A stretch of DNA of 64,000 nt from an uncultured Bacteroidota bacterium (GCA_913056185.1 CAJXLV010000002.1:1-64000); one strand, 5' to 3'. Positions 52,586-61,826 are shown, counted from the stretch's first letter. Translations and numbers: made by a program. Notes: generated from the sequence alone by a model not told the origin.

Positions 52586-54229
52586 CTACAGCTCTACGAC
52601 CTGATGCGCGGAGGTATCGGTTCGGAGCGAGTGCCGGAGCTCCGACAGCAGGCCGAGGCTGTACTTGTTCAAGAAATACGTCACATTGATCATCCGCTCC
52701 TGCAGGGTGCCGCCGGGGCGCAGGTTGACGTGGGCCTTTTCGAGTTGGGCTCGCACCTCATCCTGCTGTCGCTTCTCAGCCCGCACCACTTTCTGCTTCA
52801 GCGCCTCCATCTCGTCCACAATCGCCGCGCGCGCCGATTCGGTCGCGGAGCCGAGCGTTCGGTCCACAGCCTCCACCTCCGGCTTCAGGGCATTGATCGC
52901 CTTGTGGAGGTCGGGCATCGCGTCGGAGAAGAGCGCGTCCACGTCCACCTCCATCGTCTCCATCACCACCTCCTGAAAGAGCGCGTCGGGATCAGCCCCG
53001 AAGGCGCCCACCGAGCGGCCGTACTTGTCGAGCACCTTTTGCACCTTTCCCTCCACGAGGCTCACGCTGGCGCGGGGATGGATGAGCGGCGGCGCGAGGT
53101 CGGCCCAGTCGTAGACGCCGCCGTACTGGGCAAAGTAAGAGACCTCGCCGGGCCCCGCCACGTAGGCCGCTGTAGGCAGGAGGTGATCCTGCATGAGCGG
53201 GCGCAGGACCACATTGGGGCTGAAGCGCTCGGGCTCCGCGTCGAGCCGACGGAGCAGGTCGGGGCGAGAGAATGTGCGGTCGGTGTGGCGGAGATGGAAC
53301 GTGCCCTCGTCGCCAAGGTCAAGGGGGTGGCGGCCGTCGTTGCCGAGCCAAAAAAGGTTGGTGGGGCGGGCGGACACCTGCGCGTGGTAGCCCTGTTCGC
53401 GGAGCGCCCGGCTGGTAGCCTCGATGCGGGCAGAGGGCGTGCGCGGATCCTCGATGTCGCGACGGAAGAGGGGGCGAGCCAGGGCCTTCAGGCGCGCATC
53501 GTCCGGGTTGATGAAAACAAGCCCGTCGTCCGGGAAGAGCGAGCGCAACAGGCGGGTGAAGGCATCTTCGAGGGGCGTGCCGGGGCGGTAGGCAGCGCGC
53601 ACCCGTTCCATCACGGCCGGCTTGAAGTCGGAGGCGGGCAGGGCCTCGTCGAGGCGATCGAGAACGTCGTTGATGGCATCAGTGAGGACGAGTCGCCCGA
53701 CGGCTCCGGGATTGCTGGCCCGGTCGGGCGCATACGTAAGGGGGACGACCTCGTTGCGACGGAAGACGTGCGCGGTGGCGATTTCCTCGAAGTCGTGGTC
53801 TTCGCCCTCCACCCAAAACACCGGCACCACCGTGCGCCCCGTCTGCTCGGCCCACTCCTCGGCCAGCTGGAGCGTGGTGATTGTCTTGTAGAGGGTGTAG
53901 AGCGGTCCCGTAAAGAGCCCCACTTGCTGTCCGGTCACGATGGCGATGCTTTCCGGATCGCGAAGGGCCTCGATGTGGGTGCGCGTTGCAGCGTCCAGGC
54001 CCCAGCGCTGGTTTTGGTCGAGGAGGGCGTCAGCCAGGGCATCGCGGTTGGCGGGGCGGCGGGCCGCAGCGTCGGCAGCGTCGCGGCGGGCCTCCAGGTC
54101 GCGCCAGTCGCCCGGATAGAAGCGCGCCACGGCACTGAAGCGGGTGCAGTAGTCGACGAAGAGATCCGGAAAAGCGCCGAGGGCTGCGGGCGAGGTGTGT
54201 CGGAGGGTCGCGTTGGCGAGGGGGGGCAT
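52586..54229 (-). CDS. bshC: Bacillithiol biosynthesis cysteine ligase BshC
   Basis: Putative cysteine-adding enzyme of bacillithiol synthesis, 547 residues. It has the Rossmann-like IVTGQQVGLFTGPLYTLYKT (about 98-117), VPVFWVEGEDHDFEEI with the conserved Glu/Asp, the FSPNVVLRPLMQDHLLPTAAY segment near 335, and a long C-terminal coiled coil (about 430-520). This family is found in Bacillota, Bacteroidota and Deinococcus. The other bsh genes are not in the window. The ATG before PPLANATL was chosen, and a codon 30 bp upstream is possible. Confidence 0.9.
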   Translation of the reverse strand: MPPLANATLRHTSPAALGAFPDLFVDYCTRFSAVARFYPGDWRDLEARRDAADAAARRPANRDALADALLDQNQRWGLDAATRTHIEALRDPESIAIVTGQQVGLFTGPLYTLYKTITTLQLAEEWAEQTGRTVVPVFWVEGEDHDFEEIATAHVFRRNEVVPLTYAPDRASNPGAVGRLVLTDAINDVLDRLDEALPASDFKPAVMERVRAAYRPGTPLEDAFTRLLRSLFPDDGLVFINPDDARLKALARPLFRRDIEDPRTPSARIEATSRALREQGYHAQVSARPTNLFWLGNDGRHPLDLGDEGTFHLRHTDRTFSRPDLLRRLDAEPERFSPNVVLRPLMQDHLLPTAAYVAGPGEVSYFAQYGGVYDWADLAPPLIHPRASVSLVEGKVQKVLDKYGRSVGAFGADPDALFQEVVMETMEVDVDALFSDAMPDLHKAINALKPEVEAVDRTLGSATESARAAIVDEMEALKQKVVRAEKRQQDEVRAQLEKAHVNLRPGGTLQERMINVTYFLNKYSLGLLSELRHSLRTDTSAHQVVEL

Positions 54230-54267
54230 ACGGGGGCGAGAGGGGAAGAGAGGCAACAAGACGGCAA

Positions 54268-54309
54268 CAAAAAAGGCGAAGCCTCGGGGGAGATCCGCAA
54301 GGCTTCGCC
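54268..54309 (-). terminator. Rho-independent terminator of bfn
   Basis: On the minus strand, GGCGAAGCCT pairs perfectly with AGGCTTCGCC (10 bp) over a 15-nt loop, followed by TTTTTTGTTG. It separates bfn from bshC, so bshC must have its own promoter or rely on read-through. Confidence 0.92.
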
Positions 54310-54339
54310 AGAATTGTCGCGGGGAATGTGCGGGCCGCG

Positions 54340-54948
54340 TCAGTTTTGGTTCTGCTGCTGCTCCTGTTCGAGGCGCTGGATTTCGTCGCGCAGTTCGGCG
54401 GCACGCTCGTAGTCTTCCTCCTCCACCGCCTGCTCCAGCTTTTTCTCCATCTTCTCGAGCTCCGTGCCGCCCATCTCTTCGGGGTCCGTGGCGGGAGACT
54501 CCTCCGCCTGTTCGGCGAGCGACGAGATATCGGCCTCGTCCTCCGCCACAATGCCGGCCTCCTCCAACACCGTGGGGGCCACAAAGATGGGCGCGTCCAC
54601 CCGCACCGCGAGCGCCACCGCGTCGCTGGGGCGAGAGTCGAGCTGTCGCTCTTCGCCGTTGTGGCGGTAGCGGATTTTCGCGAAGAAGGTCCCCTCGCGG
54701 AGCTCATCGATGACGACCTGCGTCACCTCCATGTCCACCGCCTCGAAGCTGTCTCGCAGTAGGTCGTGCGTCATGGGGCGGGGGGGCTGGATTTTCTCGA
54801 GCTCCAGCGCGATGGCCTGCGCCTCAAACGCACCGATAATGATTGGTAGGCGGCGGTTGCCCTCGACTTCTCCCAGCACCAGGGCGTACGCACCGCCGCT
54901 GGACGGGCTGGTGGAGAGACCAATAATGTCTACCCGAGTTAAATCCAT
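54340..54948 (-). CDS. Bifunctional nuclease family protein with UVR motif
   Basis: A 202-residue protein with an N-terminal BFN/DUF151 domain (about 1-135). The domain includes VLGEVEGNRRLPIIIGAFEA near 25-44, the REGTFFAKIRYRHNGEE strand and RPSDAVALAVRVDAPIFVAP. A short acidic linker and a C-terminal UvrB/UvrC-type motif (about 160-200, EEEDYERAAELRDEIQRLEQ) follow. The BFN fold has been reported to act on DNA and RNA in plants. Bacterial roles are unclear. The combination of BFN and UVR is common in Bacteroidota. Confidence 0.9.
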   Translation of the reverse strand: MDLTRVDIIGLSTSPSSGGAYALVLGEVEGNRRLPIIIGAFEAQAIALELEKIQPPRPMTHDLLRDSFEAVDMEVTQVVIDELREGTFFAKIRYRHNGEERQLDSRPSDAVALAVRVDAPIFVAPTVLEEAGIVAEDEADISSLAEQAEESPATDPEEMGGTELEKMEKKLEQAVEEEDYERAAELRDEIQRLEQEQQQNQN

Positions 54949-55047
54949 CGCAATCTCAGGATCTCAATGAGTTCGAAGAACGCGTCCGGCACCCGAGCGA
55001 GAAGGACCATGCAGCGTTGCCCCGAGGCGCGTGCGCCGGTTCCCGGG

Positions 55048-56172
55048 CTATGTGCTGGTGCCCGCAGGAATTTCCGAAAGCGACATTTCCAACGCAGCCA
55101 GAAACGCGTTGTTCTCTGCCTCGGTCCCCGCGCTGACCCGCAAATAGCCCTCCAGCTCCGGGTATCCGCCCATGTTGCGCACCAGCACGCCGCGGTCGGC
55201 CAGGCGGTCCTGCAACGCATCGGCCGGGGCGGGAGTGGTGAAGAGGACAAAATTGGCCTGGGACGGCACCACCTCCACTGCATCCAGGGCCTGCAGGGCC
55301 TCGGTGAGGGCGGTGATGGATGCCTGGATGCGCGATACGCGGTCTTCAATCAGGGAGGGACGACGGAGCACAGCCAGGGCGGTTTGCTCGGCGAACCGGT
55401 CCACCATAAACGGCAGGCGCGCCTTCATAAGCTCCGTCACCACAGCAGGGTGGGCGAGGAGGTACCCGAGCCGTGCGCCCGCCAGTCCAAATCCTTTCGA
55501 GAGGGTGCGAAGAATCAGCACATTGGGGTGCTGCTCAAGCAGCTCAATGGCGGTGCCCTCTGGGTTGAACTCGACGTATGCCTCGTCAATCACTACGAAC
55601 CCGGAGCTTGCCGTGACGACTTGCTCGAGCTCGTCGAGCGTCATGGCCAGCCCCGTCGGGTTGTTGGGGGTGGTGAGGATGGTCAGAACGGCGTCGGTCG
55701 CCCGTGCCGCTTCCGCGAGGGCGTCCGCATCGAACTGAAGGTCATCGCGGGGCGGCACGGAGGTGAGGGCGGCCTCTTGCAGGCGCATCACCTTTTCGTA
55801 GAGGGAAAACATCGGGCGGGGCAGGACCACCGGATCGCCGGGGTCTAAGAAGGCAAGGCCGAAGGTGTACGTGATTTCGTTCGAGCCGTTGCCAACGAGG
55901 ATCTGATCGGGGTCGACGCCGTCGTAGTCGGCGAGTGCCTGACGCAAGGCCTCCGGCTGTTCGGAGGGATACCGGTTCATCTCCACCTGCGTATGCGCGT
56001 CGAGAAGCTCCTGCTTGAGGCCCTCCGGCAGGTCAAAAGGGCTTTCGTTCTGGTTGAGCTTTACGTCAATCCCCTCCGGCATGTCCACGATGTACTCGCT
56101 CCGCTCCCGCACGGCGGGGCGGATGTGCTGGAGCAGATCATCGATAGAAGGGGGCGCAGCGTCAACGGCCAT
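55048..56172 (-). CDS. hisC: Histidinol-phosphate aminotransferase
   Basis: PLP aminotransferase of histidine synthesis, 374 residues, fold type I. It has KLNQNESPFDLPEGL near 38-52, LVGNGSNEI (substrate and PLP phosphate contacts), TPNNPTGLAM near 165-175, and LSKGFGLAGARLGYL near 224-238 containing the PLP lysine. The Arg of RVSAGTEAENNAFL is conserved near the C terminus. It is 239 bp downstream of hisD on the same strand, and no other his genes are present here. Confidence 0.93.
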   Translation of the reverse strand: MAVDAAPPSIDDLLQHIRPAVRERSEYIVDMPEGIDVKLNQNESPFDLPEGLKQELLDAHTQVEMNRYPSEQPEALRQALADYDGVDPDQILVGNGSNEITYTFGLAFLDPGDPVVLPRPMFSLYEKVMRLQEAALTSVPPRDDLQFDADALAEAARATDAVLTILTTPNNPTGLAMTLDELEQVVTASSGFVVIDEAYVEFNPEGTAIELLEQHPNVLILRTLSKGFGLAGARLGYLLAHPAVVTELMKARLPFMVDRFAEQTALAVLRRPSLIEDRVSRIQASITALTEALQALDAVEVVPSQANFVLFTTPAPADALQDRLADRGVLVRNMGGYPELEGYLRVSAGTEAENNAFLAALEMSLSEIPAGTST

Positions 56173-56411
56173 GAAACCGGCGGGCTCTCTGGAAAGGGGT
56201 TGAAAAGAGTGTGTTGCCCCAAGTCGTAACCTCCCCGGACGACGGTCCTTCTGAACTTGATTCGGACTCTCTATGAGCCAATCTGCCTGTTCAGGGGAGG
56301 CTCACTCCTGGAGCACTCGGTCGCTTCACTCCCAGCGAAGCACGGGGTGCGGAATGACACACAACCTGGACTGTAGAAAAATACTGTCTACGCTCCACAA
56401 TGTCTCCGGGG
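56173..56411 (-). other. hisD-hisC spacer
   Basis: A 239-bp spacer without a gene. A TATTTTTC sequence near 56380 (minus strand) resembles the Bacteroidota -7 element, and short inverted repeats GTAGA/TCTAC overlap it. It may hold an internal promoter for hisC. Confidence 0.35.
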
Positions 56412-57719
56412 TCACGGCTTTTTCGAACCCGATCCGTCGTCGCGGTCAAGTCGCGTTCGGATCGCCTCGGCGTGGGCCTGCAGGTCTTCGGCCTCGGCAA
56501 TTGTCGTGATCTGCTCGCCGGTGTCCTGCAGCCGCTCTTCGGTGTAGGAGAGCACCGACTGCGTCCGCACGAAGGCATCCACCCCGAGGGCGGAGGCGTG
56601 GCGGGCGGTGCCGCCCGTGGGCAGGACGTGATTGGGGCCGGCAAAGTAGTCGCCCACCGGCTCCGACGAGTACTCGCCCAAGAAGATGGCCCCGGCGTGG
56701 CGGATGCGCGTCATCGTCTGCCAGGGATCAGCCGTGTGAATCTCCAGATGCTCCACGGCGAGGTCGTTCATCAGCGCCACGGCCTCCTCCATCGTGTCGG
56801 GGACGATGCATGCGCCGTACTCGGTCAGGGACTGCTCAATGACGTCGGCCCGCGGAAGGTCGGGCACCCTGTGGTCGATCTGCACCTGCACGGCCTCGGC
56901 CAGCGGGCGGTGAGGGGTGATGAGAATGGCGGAGGCCCGCTCGTCGTGTTCGGCCTGCGAGAGGAGGTCCGCCGCGACGAATTCCGGATCGGCCGTGTTG
57001 TCGGCCAGCACCCCAATCTCGCTGGGGCCGGCCACGGAGTCGATGCCTACGCGTCCGAACACCTTTTTTTTCGCCGCGGCCACGTATGCATTGCCCGGCC
57101 CCACGATGGTGTCCACCGCCGGAACCGTCTCGGTACCGTAGGCGAGCGCCCCCACGGCCTGCGCGCCCCCCACGGCGTAGACGTGCTCCAGACCGAGCAG
57201 CGCGGCGGTGGCCAGGACCAGGGGGTGCGGCCGGCCGTCCTCCTGCGGCGGCGAGACAAGGTGAATTTCCTCTACCCCCGCCACCTGCGCGGGAATGGCG
57301 TTCATGAGAAGGCTGGACGGGTAGAAGGCCGTGCCGCCCGGCACGTACAGGCCTGCCCGCGCCATCGGCACCACGCGCTGCCCCAGCACCACCCCGTCGC
57401 CATCCTCCGTAAACCACGACTCGCGCACCTGCTTCTCGTGGAAGCGACGGATGTTGGCCGCTGCCGCCTCCAGGGCGTCCCGGAGGTCGCCGTCGAGCGC
57501 CTCGGCCGCGCCCTGCAGAGTCGCCGCAGGAACCTTGACGGGATCGGGGCGCACGCCGTCGTATTTTTCTGTGAGGGCACGCAGCGCCGCGTCGCCCTCG
57601 GCACGCACCTGCGCCAGAATGCCGTCGACCGTGGCGTCGACCTCGTCGCTAAAGGTGCCGCCTCGGCGCATGATGGCGTCGAGACGGGCGGTGTCGTCGG
57701 GCGAGAGAAGCGGAATCAT
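56412..57719 (-). CDS. hisD: Histidinol dehydrogenase
   Basis: Zn-dependent four-electron oxidoreductase that finishes histidine synthesis, 435 residues. It has VPMARAGLYVPGGTAFYPSS near 115-134, IVGPGNAYVAAAKKKVFG, AGPSEIGVLAD, the zinc and catalytic residues in SQAEHDE near 257, VEHLEIHTADP and GPNHVLPTGGTAR near 370. The ATG before IPLLSPDD was preferred to one 27 bp upstream. It is divergent from rlmN, with a repeat-containing spacer. Confidence 0.95.
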   Translation of the reverse strand: MIPLLSPDDTARLDAIMRRGGTFSDEVDATVDGILAQVRAEGDAALRALTEKYDGVRPDPVKVPAATLQGAAEALDGDLRDALEAAAANIRRFHEKQVRESWFTEDGDGVVLGQRVVPMARAGLYVPGGTAFYPSSLLMNAIPAQVAGVEEIHLVSPPQEDGRPHPLVLATAALLGLEHVYAVGGAQAVGALAYGTETVPAVDTIVGPGNAYVAAAKKKVFGRVGIDSVAGPSEIGVLADNTADPEFVAADLLSQAEHDERASAILITPHRPLAEAVQVQIDHRVPDLPRADVIEQSLTEYGACIVPDTMEEAVALMNDLAVEHLEIHTADPWQTMTRIRHAGAIFLGEYSSEPVGDYFAGPNHVLPTGGTARHASALGVDAFVRTQSVLSYTEERLQDTGEQITTIAEAEDLQAHAEAIRTRLDRDDGSGSKKP

Positions 57720-57762
57720 GGCAGAAAGGGGCGAAGAAAGGAGCAAGCACGACGGAACCGTC

Positions 57763-57847
57763 TATTTTTGAGTGGGGGGAATGTTTTCGGAGGGACGTTG
57801 GAAGGTTGGAACGTTGGGGGGACGGTGGGACGGTTGAACGTTGAGCA
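57763..57847 (+). repeat. TATTTTTG box and GTTGGAACG repeats in the hisD-rlmN spacer
   Basis: TATTTTTG at 57763-57770 matches the Bacteroidota -7 element on the plus strand. From about 57794 the units GACGTTGGAAGGTTGGAACG, GTTGGGGGGACGG and GGGACGGTTGAACGTTGAGC form a degenerate GGTTGAG-family array. The spacer should contain promoters for both divergent genes. Confidence 0.5.
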
Positions 57848-57922
57848 GGGGGCGTCCGCTGGGGAGGTGTCGTCGGGCGCTTCTGAAACGTCCGGCTTCT
57901 TCACAGCGTTACCCCTAATGTT

Positions 57923-59020
57923 ATGCCAAATGCCAATACTGCATCCCATACCGTCGGCACCGCCGAAGCCCGCGTGGACCTGAAAACCATGGACCGTGCG
58001 GCCCTGCGCAGATTTGTGACCGAGCGTGGAGCGCCGCCGTATCGCGGCGATCAGCTCTTCAATTGGATCTACGGAAAGGGCGTATCCGATTTCGGGCGCA
58101 TGTCGAACCTGCCGAAGCGGATGCGCCGCGACCTGCAGCGAGACGCGACGGTGGAAGACATCGAGATTGTAGAGCAGCAGCAGGCCGCCGATCAGACGGT
58201 GAAGGCGCTCTTTGCGTTGTCGTCGGGGCGCGAGGCAGAGACGGTGCTCATTCCCGACATCGACGAGCGGGGGAGTGCCCGCCGCCTTACGGTGTGCGTG
58301 TCGAGCGAGGTCGGCTGCGCCATGGGGTGCGAGTTCTGCGCCACCGGCCAGATGGGCTTCCGCGAAAACCTCACGCCCGGGGCCATCTTCGATCAGGTGT
58401 GGCACATGAACGAGGTCGCCCAGGAGCACTTCGGGCGGCCTGTGAGCAACATCGTGTTTATGGGAATGGGGGAGCCGCTTCTCAACTACGACGCGGTGCT
58501 CGACAGCATTTCCATTCTGACCGACGAGGACAGCCTCAACCTCTCGGCTCAGAAGATCACCGTCTCCACCGTCGGCCTTGCGCGCCGCATCAAGGACCTG
58601 GCCGACGATGAGCTGCGTACCAATCTGGCGGTGTCCCTCCACGCGCCGGACAACGAGACGCGCAGTCGCATCATGCCCGTGAACGAGGCGGAGAAGACGA
58701 GCCTCCCGGCGCTGAAGGAGGCGCTCCAGTACTACTCGCGAAAGACGGGCCGCCAGATTACCTACGAGTACTGCCTCTTCAAGGGCGTCAACGACAGCGA
58801 GGCCGACGCCCGCCGCCTCGCCGAGGTCACGCGCTGGGCGCCGAGCAAGGTGAATCTGCTGATGTACAACCCGGTGGACGGACTCAATTTCGAGCGCACG
58901 TCCGAGGCCCAGCTCGACCGGTTCGTGCAGGTGCTCGTGCAGGAGGGCGCGACGGTGACCGTGCGCCGGAGCCGGGGGCAAGACATTGACGCCGCCTGTG
59001 GGCAGCTGGCGAATGAGTGA
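57923..59020 (+). CDS. rlmN: 23S rRNA/tRNA adenine-C2 methyltransferase RlmN
   Basis: Radical SAM methyltransferase that makes 2-methyladenosine in 23S rRNA and some tRNAs. The 365-residue product has the radical SAM cysteines in SSEVGCAMGCEFCATGQMGF near 128-147. GMGEPLLNYDAVL is near 185, SLHAPDNETRSRIMPVN near 240, and the second catalytic Cys near the C terminus is in DIDAACGQLAN. The N-terminal helical region (about 20-90) contains the RGDQLFNWIYGKGV motif. Confidence 0.95.
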   Translation: MPNANTASHTVGTAEARVDLKTMDRAALRRFVTERGAPPYRGDQLFNWIYGKGVSDFGRMSNLPKRMRRDLQRDATVEDIEIVEQQQAADQTVKALFALSSGREAETVLIPDIDERGSARRLTVCVSSEVGCAMGCEFCATGQMGFRENLTPGAIFDQVWHMNEVAQEHFGRPVSNIVFMGMGEPLLNYDAVLDSISILTDEDSLNLSAQKITVSTVGLARRIKDLADDELRTNLAVSLHAPDNETRSRIMPVNEAEKTSLPALKEALQYYSRKTGRQITYEYCLFKGVNDSEADARRLAEVTRWAPSKVNLLMYNPVDGLNFERTSEAQLDRFVQVLVQEGATVTVRRSRGQDIDAACGQLANE

Positions 59021-59126
59021 TGCCTGGGTGCAGGGGCGCGTGGAGGGGACGGAAGGACCCGGACAAGGACTCCGGACAGAAGAACGTCCTGAAGGAACGT
59101 CCTGAGACGCACGTGCGCTCGGACCC

Positions 59127-59432
59127 ATGGCGGTCAAGACCTCTCTTCCCAACCCTCAGTCTTTCATGTCTCCCCGCAACGTCCCAAGCTGGCTGACGCG
59201 TCTCCTTCAGGGCCTACTCGGCATCCTCGGCTTCTACGCCGCCGTACGGCTTCTGCCCAGGGTGCTCAAAAGCATGACGCGCCGCTTCCTCTTCGGCCTC
59301 GTCGGCGAGATTCTGCTCGTGGCCCTGGGCCTCTTCCTGACGCGACGGGCCACCGATCGGCCGCGTTCCCGGCCCGGCCCCGCCGCGCAAAATGGAACGC
59401 GTCCGGAGCCGACTGCCCCCCGCAACGACTAA
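59127..59432 (+). CDS. Small membrane protein of unknown function
   Basis: A 101-residue protein with two likely membrane segments (about 25-42, LTRLLQGLLGILGFYAAVRL; and about 55-70, LFGLVGEILLVALGLFL) and a basic Pro-rich tail. An in-frame ATG at 59166 is an alternative start. No family recognised. Its end overlaps the 5' extension of the next frame but not the chosen HerA start. Coding is plausible from hydrophobicity and position, but not certain. Confidence 0.5.
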   Translation: MAVKTSLPNPQSFMSPRNVPSWLTRLLQGLLGILGFYAAVRLLPRVLKSMTRRFLFGLVGEILLVALGLFLTRRATDRPRSRPGPAAQNGTRPEPTAPRND

Positions 59433-59514
59433 CTCGCGCCCCCCCGCATTCGTGAGGGAGGCGCAAATGCCCCGAGCCCAAATCCGCGTCCGTGCCGCTT
59501 GCCCCTGTGCTGCC

Positions 59515-61203
59515 ATGTTTGAAGACACGAGCTTCCGAGCCGAGCACCTTGGCGTCATCACCCACGGCTCGCTGAACGACGGCATCGAGATGAAGCTCGA
59601 CCCCGGCGAGTCGGTCGAGAACGTGGTGGCCGGCACATTCGTCGTCATTCAGGGGGAGCAGCACGATTTCTTCTGCATGATTACGGACGTGGAGATCGAG
59701 GCGGCCAACGAGCAGATTCTGCTGAATCCCCCCGGGCCGTCCGACGACCTGCTCCGCGAGGTGATGCAGGGCAGCGGCACCTACGTGACGGTGCAGCTGA
59801 AGCCCATGCTCATGATGCCGAACGCCGATCACCCGGAGCTGACCGACGAGGAGCCGAACTCGGTGAAGACCATTCCCGCGCACTTTTCGCCGGTGGCGCA
59901 GGCCGAGGCCGACGACGTGGCGCGCGTCTTTGGCGACGAGACGTGGGACGGCGGGGACACGTACTTTCACGTGGGGCACCCGATCGGGATGGAAGAGAGT
60001 CCCGTCTGCGTCGACCTCTCGAAGTTTGCCGAGCGCTCGAACGCGATTTTCGGCAAGACGGGGACGGGGAAGACGTTTCTCACGAGGCTTCTGCTGGCGG
60101 GGACGATCGTGACGGGGCGCGCCGTGAACCTCGTGTTCGACATGCACTCGGAGTACGGCTACGGGAGTCAGGCGGAGGGGGAAGACGGGCAGGCGCAGTT
60201 CGTGAAGGGATTGCGCGACCTCTTCCCGAGCAAGGTGAGTCTCTTTTCGCTCGACCCCGCCACCACCCGCAGCCGCGGCCACACGCCGGACCGCGACGTG
60301 CACCTCCACGCCGACCAGATTGAGCCGACCGACATTCTGCCGCTGCGCGACACCCTCAACCTCAACGCCACCGCGGCCGAGAGCAGCTACCTCCTCAAGA
60401 ACCAGTACGGCGACCAGTGGCTCACCACGCTTTTGGAGGCGCAGAGCGCAGACGACTTTGAGCGGCTGGCCGACGAGACCGGCGCCCACAAGAACTCGAT
60501 CGAGGCCCTGCGTCGCAAGCTGGCCCCGTTTCAGGAGTACGACTTCTTCACCACGCAGCCCTCGCCCGACGACTACGACGTCCTCGACGCTCTTCTCGAA
60601 AACCTGGGGGCGGGCAAATCGGTGGTGCTGGAGTTTGGGCAGTACGATGACCTGCGCGTCTACTTGCTCGTGGCCAACGCGCTCACGCGCCGCATCCGCC
60701 GCGCCTACGAGCAAAAAACCAACCGCTACCGGCAGACGCAGAACGAGGCCGACAAGCCGCAGCCCCTGATGATTACGATTGAGGAGGCCCACAAATTCCT
60801 CTCGCCGGACATCGCGCACGAGACGCCCTTCGGCAAGATTGCGCGCGAGATGCGGAAATTCTTCGTGAGCCTGCTGGTGGTGGACCAGCGCCCCAGCGCG
60901 ATTGACGAAGAGGTGCTGAGCCAGATCGGCACCAAGATGGTCGCCAAGCTGAGCGACGACAAGGACATCGGCGCCGCCCTCGTAGGCACGAGCGACGCCT
61001 CCTCGCTCCGCGAAATCCTGGCCTCCCTCGATGCGAAGCAGCAGGCCCTCCTGCTGGGCCACGCCGTGCCGATGCCCATCGTCGTGAAGACGCGGACGTA
61101 CGACCAGGACTTCTACGAGGCCCTCCGCACCCACCCGGCAACGATGGGCAATGCCGACGGCGAGGCCGACCCGGACGAGGAGATGAACGATCTGTTTTAC
61201 TGA
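59515..61203 (+). CDS. HerA-like hexameric ATPase
   Basis: ATPase of the HerA/FtsK class, 562 residues. It has an N-terminal HAS-barrel-like beta domain (about 10-100) and P-loop IFGKTGTGKTFLTRL near 178-192. VNLVFDMHSEYGYGS precedes a long insert. The Walker B/Glu motif MITIEEAHKFL is near 420, and an arginine-finger-type region DQRPSAIDEEVLSQIGTK is present. The C-terminal 20 residues are acidic. Such ATPases usually pair with the NurA nuclease or act in DNA translocation and defence. No nuclease gene is adjacent, so the partner is unknown. Confidence 0.85.
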   Translation: MFEDTSFRAEHLGVITHGSLNDGIEMKLDPGESVENVVAGTFVVIQGEQHDFFCMITDVEIEAANEQILLNPPGPSDDLLREVMQGSGTYVTVQLKPMLMMPNADHPELTDEEPNSVKTIPAHFSPVAQAEADDVARVFGDETWDGGDTYFHVGHPIGMEESPVCVDLSKFAERSNAIFGKTGTGKTFLTRLLLAGTIVTGRAVNLVFDMHSEYGYGSQAEGEDGQAQFVKGLRDLFPSKVSLFSLDPATTRSRGHTPDRDVHLHADQIEPTDILPLRDTLNLNATAAESSYLLKNQYGDQWLTTLLEAQSADDFERLADETGAHKNSIEALRRKLAPFQEYDFFTTQPSPDDYDVLDALLENLGAGKSVVLEFGQYDDLRVYLLVANALTRRIRRAYEQKTNRYRQTQNEADKPQPLMITIEEAHKFLSPDIAHETPFGKIAREMRKFFVSLLVVDQRPSAIDEEVLSQIGTKMVAKLSDDKDIGAALVGTSDASSLREILASLDAKQQALLLGHAVPMPIVVKTRTYDQDFYEALRTHPATMGNADGEADPDEEMNDLFY

Positions 61204-61260
61204 AGAGCGGCGCGCCGGTGCAACAGACGCGTCGCATGCGCACCGTGCAGGGGAGCACGG

Positions 61261-61458
61261 CTATGCCTGCCTGGCGGGCGTCGAGGCATTTGCGCGGCGG
61301 GAGCGATGGGCGAGAGAGGGAGACGCCGCGCGGTCGTCCGGATCCGGACGCATGGCGTCGTCGAGAGCGTCGCGGAAGCTCTGGAATAGAATCGAGGCGT
61401 ACAGGCTGCGATACGGTGCGCGCTGTCGAGCGTCCTTGGAGGGAGAAAGGTCGTCCAT
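61261..61458 (-). CDS. Possible small protein of 65 residues
   Basis: Starts MDDLSPSKDARQRAPYRSLY and continues ASILFQSFRDALDDAMRPDP, a plausible amphipathic helix, then a basic Ser/Ala tail. No family recognised. It is the only frame in the gap that reads like protein, but a chance ORF is quite possible. Confidence 0.3.
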   Translation of the reverse strand: MDDLSPSKDARQRAPYRSLYASILFQSFRDALDDAMRPDPDDRAASPSLAHRSRRANASTPARQA

Positions 61459-61493
61459 AAAACGGAAAGCGTGGGAAGAGAGAATGTCGTGAG

Positions 61494-61538
61494 GAGGGTC
61501 CCTGCATGGAGCCACCCCGCAGGGCATTGGCGACCCTC
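61494..61538. other. Nested inverted repeat, possible RNA structure
   Basis: GAGGGT and CCCTGC on the left pair with GCAGGG and ACCCTC on the right, with a 13-nt loop and an 8-nt bulge. About 290 bp before the acyl-CoA synthetase ATG. Possible leader structure or operator. Confidence 0.35.
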
Positions 61539-61826
61539 CGCTGGGCCAAACACAGCGTACAAGACCCATGCCACCAGAGGGGCGCTGCGGGAGCGTCGTG
61601 TCCGTCCGTAGCAGGATCTTCGCAAGGCGGCGGCCAGGGACCCGTCGTCTGCCATTTTGTCTCGTTCGTGGAGGGGCTTCGGAGGCGCAGCCGATGCGGA
61701 GTTTCGGCAAAATCGGAATGGGAGGGCTTCCGCAGAGAAACGAGCATGTGCGTTGCCTTCTTTCGAGTACTCCCGCGCCCCTCGCGGCATCGTCCAGCGC
61801 CTGTACGAGCCCAGCCCCCGGTTGCC

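Larger units (their letters stand above)
61204..61826. other. Spacer between the HerA-like gene and the acyl-CoA synthetase gene
   Basis: About 620 bp. It contains a possible 65-codon minus-strand ORF (61261-61458) and a nested inverted repeat at 61494-61538. The long frames crossing it on either strand have no protein character. Codon use of the plus strand differs from the neighbouring genes. Confidence 0.45.
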
